Part shown: positions 63,406 through 64,000 of the stretch, piece after piece
Numbering within the stretch: the stretch's first letter is position 1
How the letters are laid out: each line of letters starts with the position of its first letter
NCBI GenBank assembly: GCA_002724395.1
Contig: PBOR01000016.1
Location: 32,608-96,607, forward strand
DNA from: Rhodospirillaceae bacterium
Lineage (GTDB): Bacteria; Pseudomonadota; Alphaproteobacteria; UBA8366
Length of the DNA: 64,000 nt
Direction: 5' to 3'
Notes under the pieces: model-generated
Databases searched by the model: none
What the model was told of the DNA's origin: nothing
The model's input: the letters and a program-made list of their open reading frames with translations, nothing else
Position numbers and translations under genes: made by a program

Positions 63406-64000
63406 ATGCGGAAACTACTTAACAATCCCATTGGCTGGCTGATCGCTATCGGCGGTGTACTAGCCCTATTTATCATCTCAAACGCGATCGTTGCGCCTAT
63501 TTCAAATGCGCGTCTGGACTTGACCGAAGAAAAGTTACATACCCTTTCCAATGGCACCCGCAACATGCTGAGTAAGCTTAAAAAGCCAGTCACATTAAAC
63601 TTTTATTTTTCTAAGAAGTTGGGTACCAGTGCACCGTCATTCGGCAGCTATGCAAAACGAGTGCGCGATATGTTGCGCGAAATGGAGCTCTCCGCGCAGG
63701 GCAAGATAATTATTAACGAGGAAGATCCAGTTGCATTTTCGGAGACCGAAGACCAAGCGGTAGAAGCTGGTCTTCAAGGTGCACCATTCGACCAATCCGG
63801 AGATCAAGTCTATTTTGGTCTACAAGCCCAATCCGGCGAGGAAAGCCAAGTCATACCCTTTTTCCAGACTCAACGAGAGAACTTTCTAGAGTATGATTTG
63901 GCTCGTATGATCCATTCGGTCGATAACGCGAAAAAACCTATAGTAGCGGTTTATACGGGGCGTCCCTTGTTCGGAGACATGAGACGAATGATGGCCGGCA
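63406..64000 (+). CDS. ABC-2 auxiliary protein, GldG-like (cut by window end)
   Basis: The first 198 residues of a longer gene. ATG at 63406 has AAAGGAGGGA before it. An N-terminal helix (WLIAIGGVLALFIISNAIV) is followed by the family phrase RLDLTEEKLHTLSNGTRNML and a periplasmic domain like GldG (KKPVTLNFYFSKKL, then VIPFFQTQRENFLEYDLARM). It runs off the right edge, so the frame cannot be completed here. With the two genes before it, a GldAFG-like operon is clear. Confidence 0.88.
   Translation, partial: MRKLLNNPIGWLIAIGGVLALFIISNAIVAPISNARLDLTEEKLHTLSNGTRNMLSKLKKPVTLNFYFSKKLGTSAPSFGSYAKRVRDMLREMELSAQGKIIINEEDPVAFSETEDQAVEAGLQGAPFDQSGDQVYFGLQAQSGEESQVIPFFQTQRENFLEYDLARMIHSVDNAKKPIVAVYTGRPLFGDMRRMMAG

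Overview
The window looks like chromosomal DNA of a free-living alphaproteobacterium, probably Rhodospirillales-like and possibly marine. The evidence is gene order and gene content; GC is mid-range by eye. The blocks ffs-dnaX-ybaB-recR, def-fmt-truA, dapD-dapE, argB-engB-yidC-yidD-rnpA-rpmH and a membrane-anchored CycM cytochrome c divergent from kdsB are typical of that class. I see no insertion sequence, integrase, CRISPR array or prophage. One tRNA (Arg, anticodon ACG), the 4.5S signal recognition particle RNA and a TPP riboswitch are present.

Region 1 (1-13.5 kb, all minus strand) is the most unusual part. In transcription order it holds: a DUF971 protein; an AprA/fumarate-reductase-like flavoprotein; an AprB-like two-cluster ferredoxin; a HEAT-repeat protein; a GntR/UTRA regulator; a TlpA-like thioredoxin; a NitT/TauT-type substrate-binding protein with a NosL-like tail; a permease; a membrane protein with a MerT-like CC motif; an ATPase; Sco1; a PCuAC copper chaperone; a diheme cytochrome c; a Crp/Fnr regulator; and a benzoylformate-decarboxylase-like TPP enzyme. 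TlpA, Sco and PCuAC are the known thiol-reductase and copper-chaperone trio for CuA sites. Here they lie in and beside an ABC importer, which suggests an undescribed copper or metal-complex import and delivery system. Start-stop overlaps couple permease to CC protein, ATPase to Sco, and cytochrome to Crp/Fnr. Two identical 12-bp palindromes sit upstream of the DUF971 and flavoprotein genes. A strong hairpin separates the binding-protein gene from the permease gene.

Region 2 (13.9-22.3 kb) is a catabolic cluster. Gfo/Idh/MocA oxidoreductase, CaiB/BaiF CoA-transferase and two MaoC-like hot-dog proteins run left. A sugar-epimerase-like SDR, a LigI-like amidohydrolase, a GST, an aldo/keto reductase and a PrpF-family isomerase run right. 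The substrate is unknown; a carboxylated ring-cleavage product or sugar-acid derivative would fit these folds.

Region 3 (22.6-37.6 kb) is biosynthesis and transport: pyrE; a TPP-riboswitch-controlled thiO-thiS-thiG-thiE operon; a leucyl aminopeptidase; yejABEF with a trailing 2-hydroxyacid dehydrogenase; a HisN-type phosphatase; cycM; kdsB; and pheA.

Region 4 (37.8-53 kb) is housekeeping: nudC, ffs, dnaX, ybaB, recR, rmuC, def, fmt, truA, dapE, dapD, a HAD nucleotidase, argB, engB, yidC, yidD, rnpA and a GTG-started rpmH found only by reading the sequence.

Region 5 (53-64 kb) holds a TVP38-family membrane protein with an unresolved start, panB-panC, a large coiled-coil lipoprotein, two tiny two-helix membrane proteins separated by three hairpins, tRNA-Arg, a degenerate SNase-like protein with a zinc-ribbon partner, a 3-hydroxyacyl-CoA dehydrogenase, and a GldA/GldF/GldG-type ABC-2 locus whose third gene is cut by the window edge.
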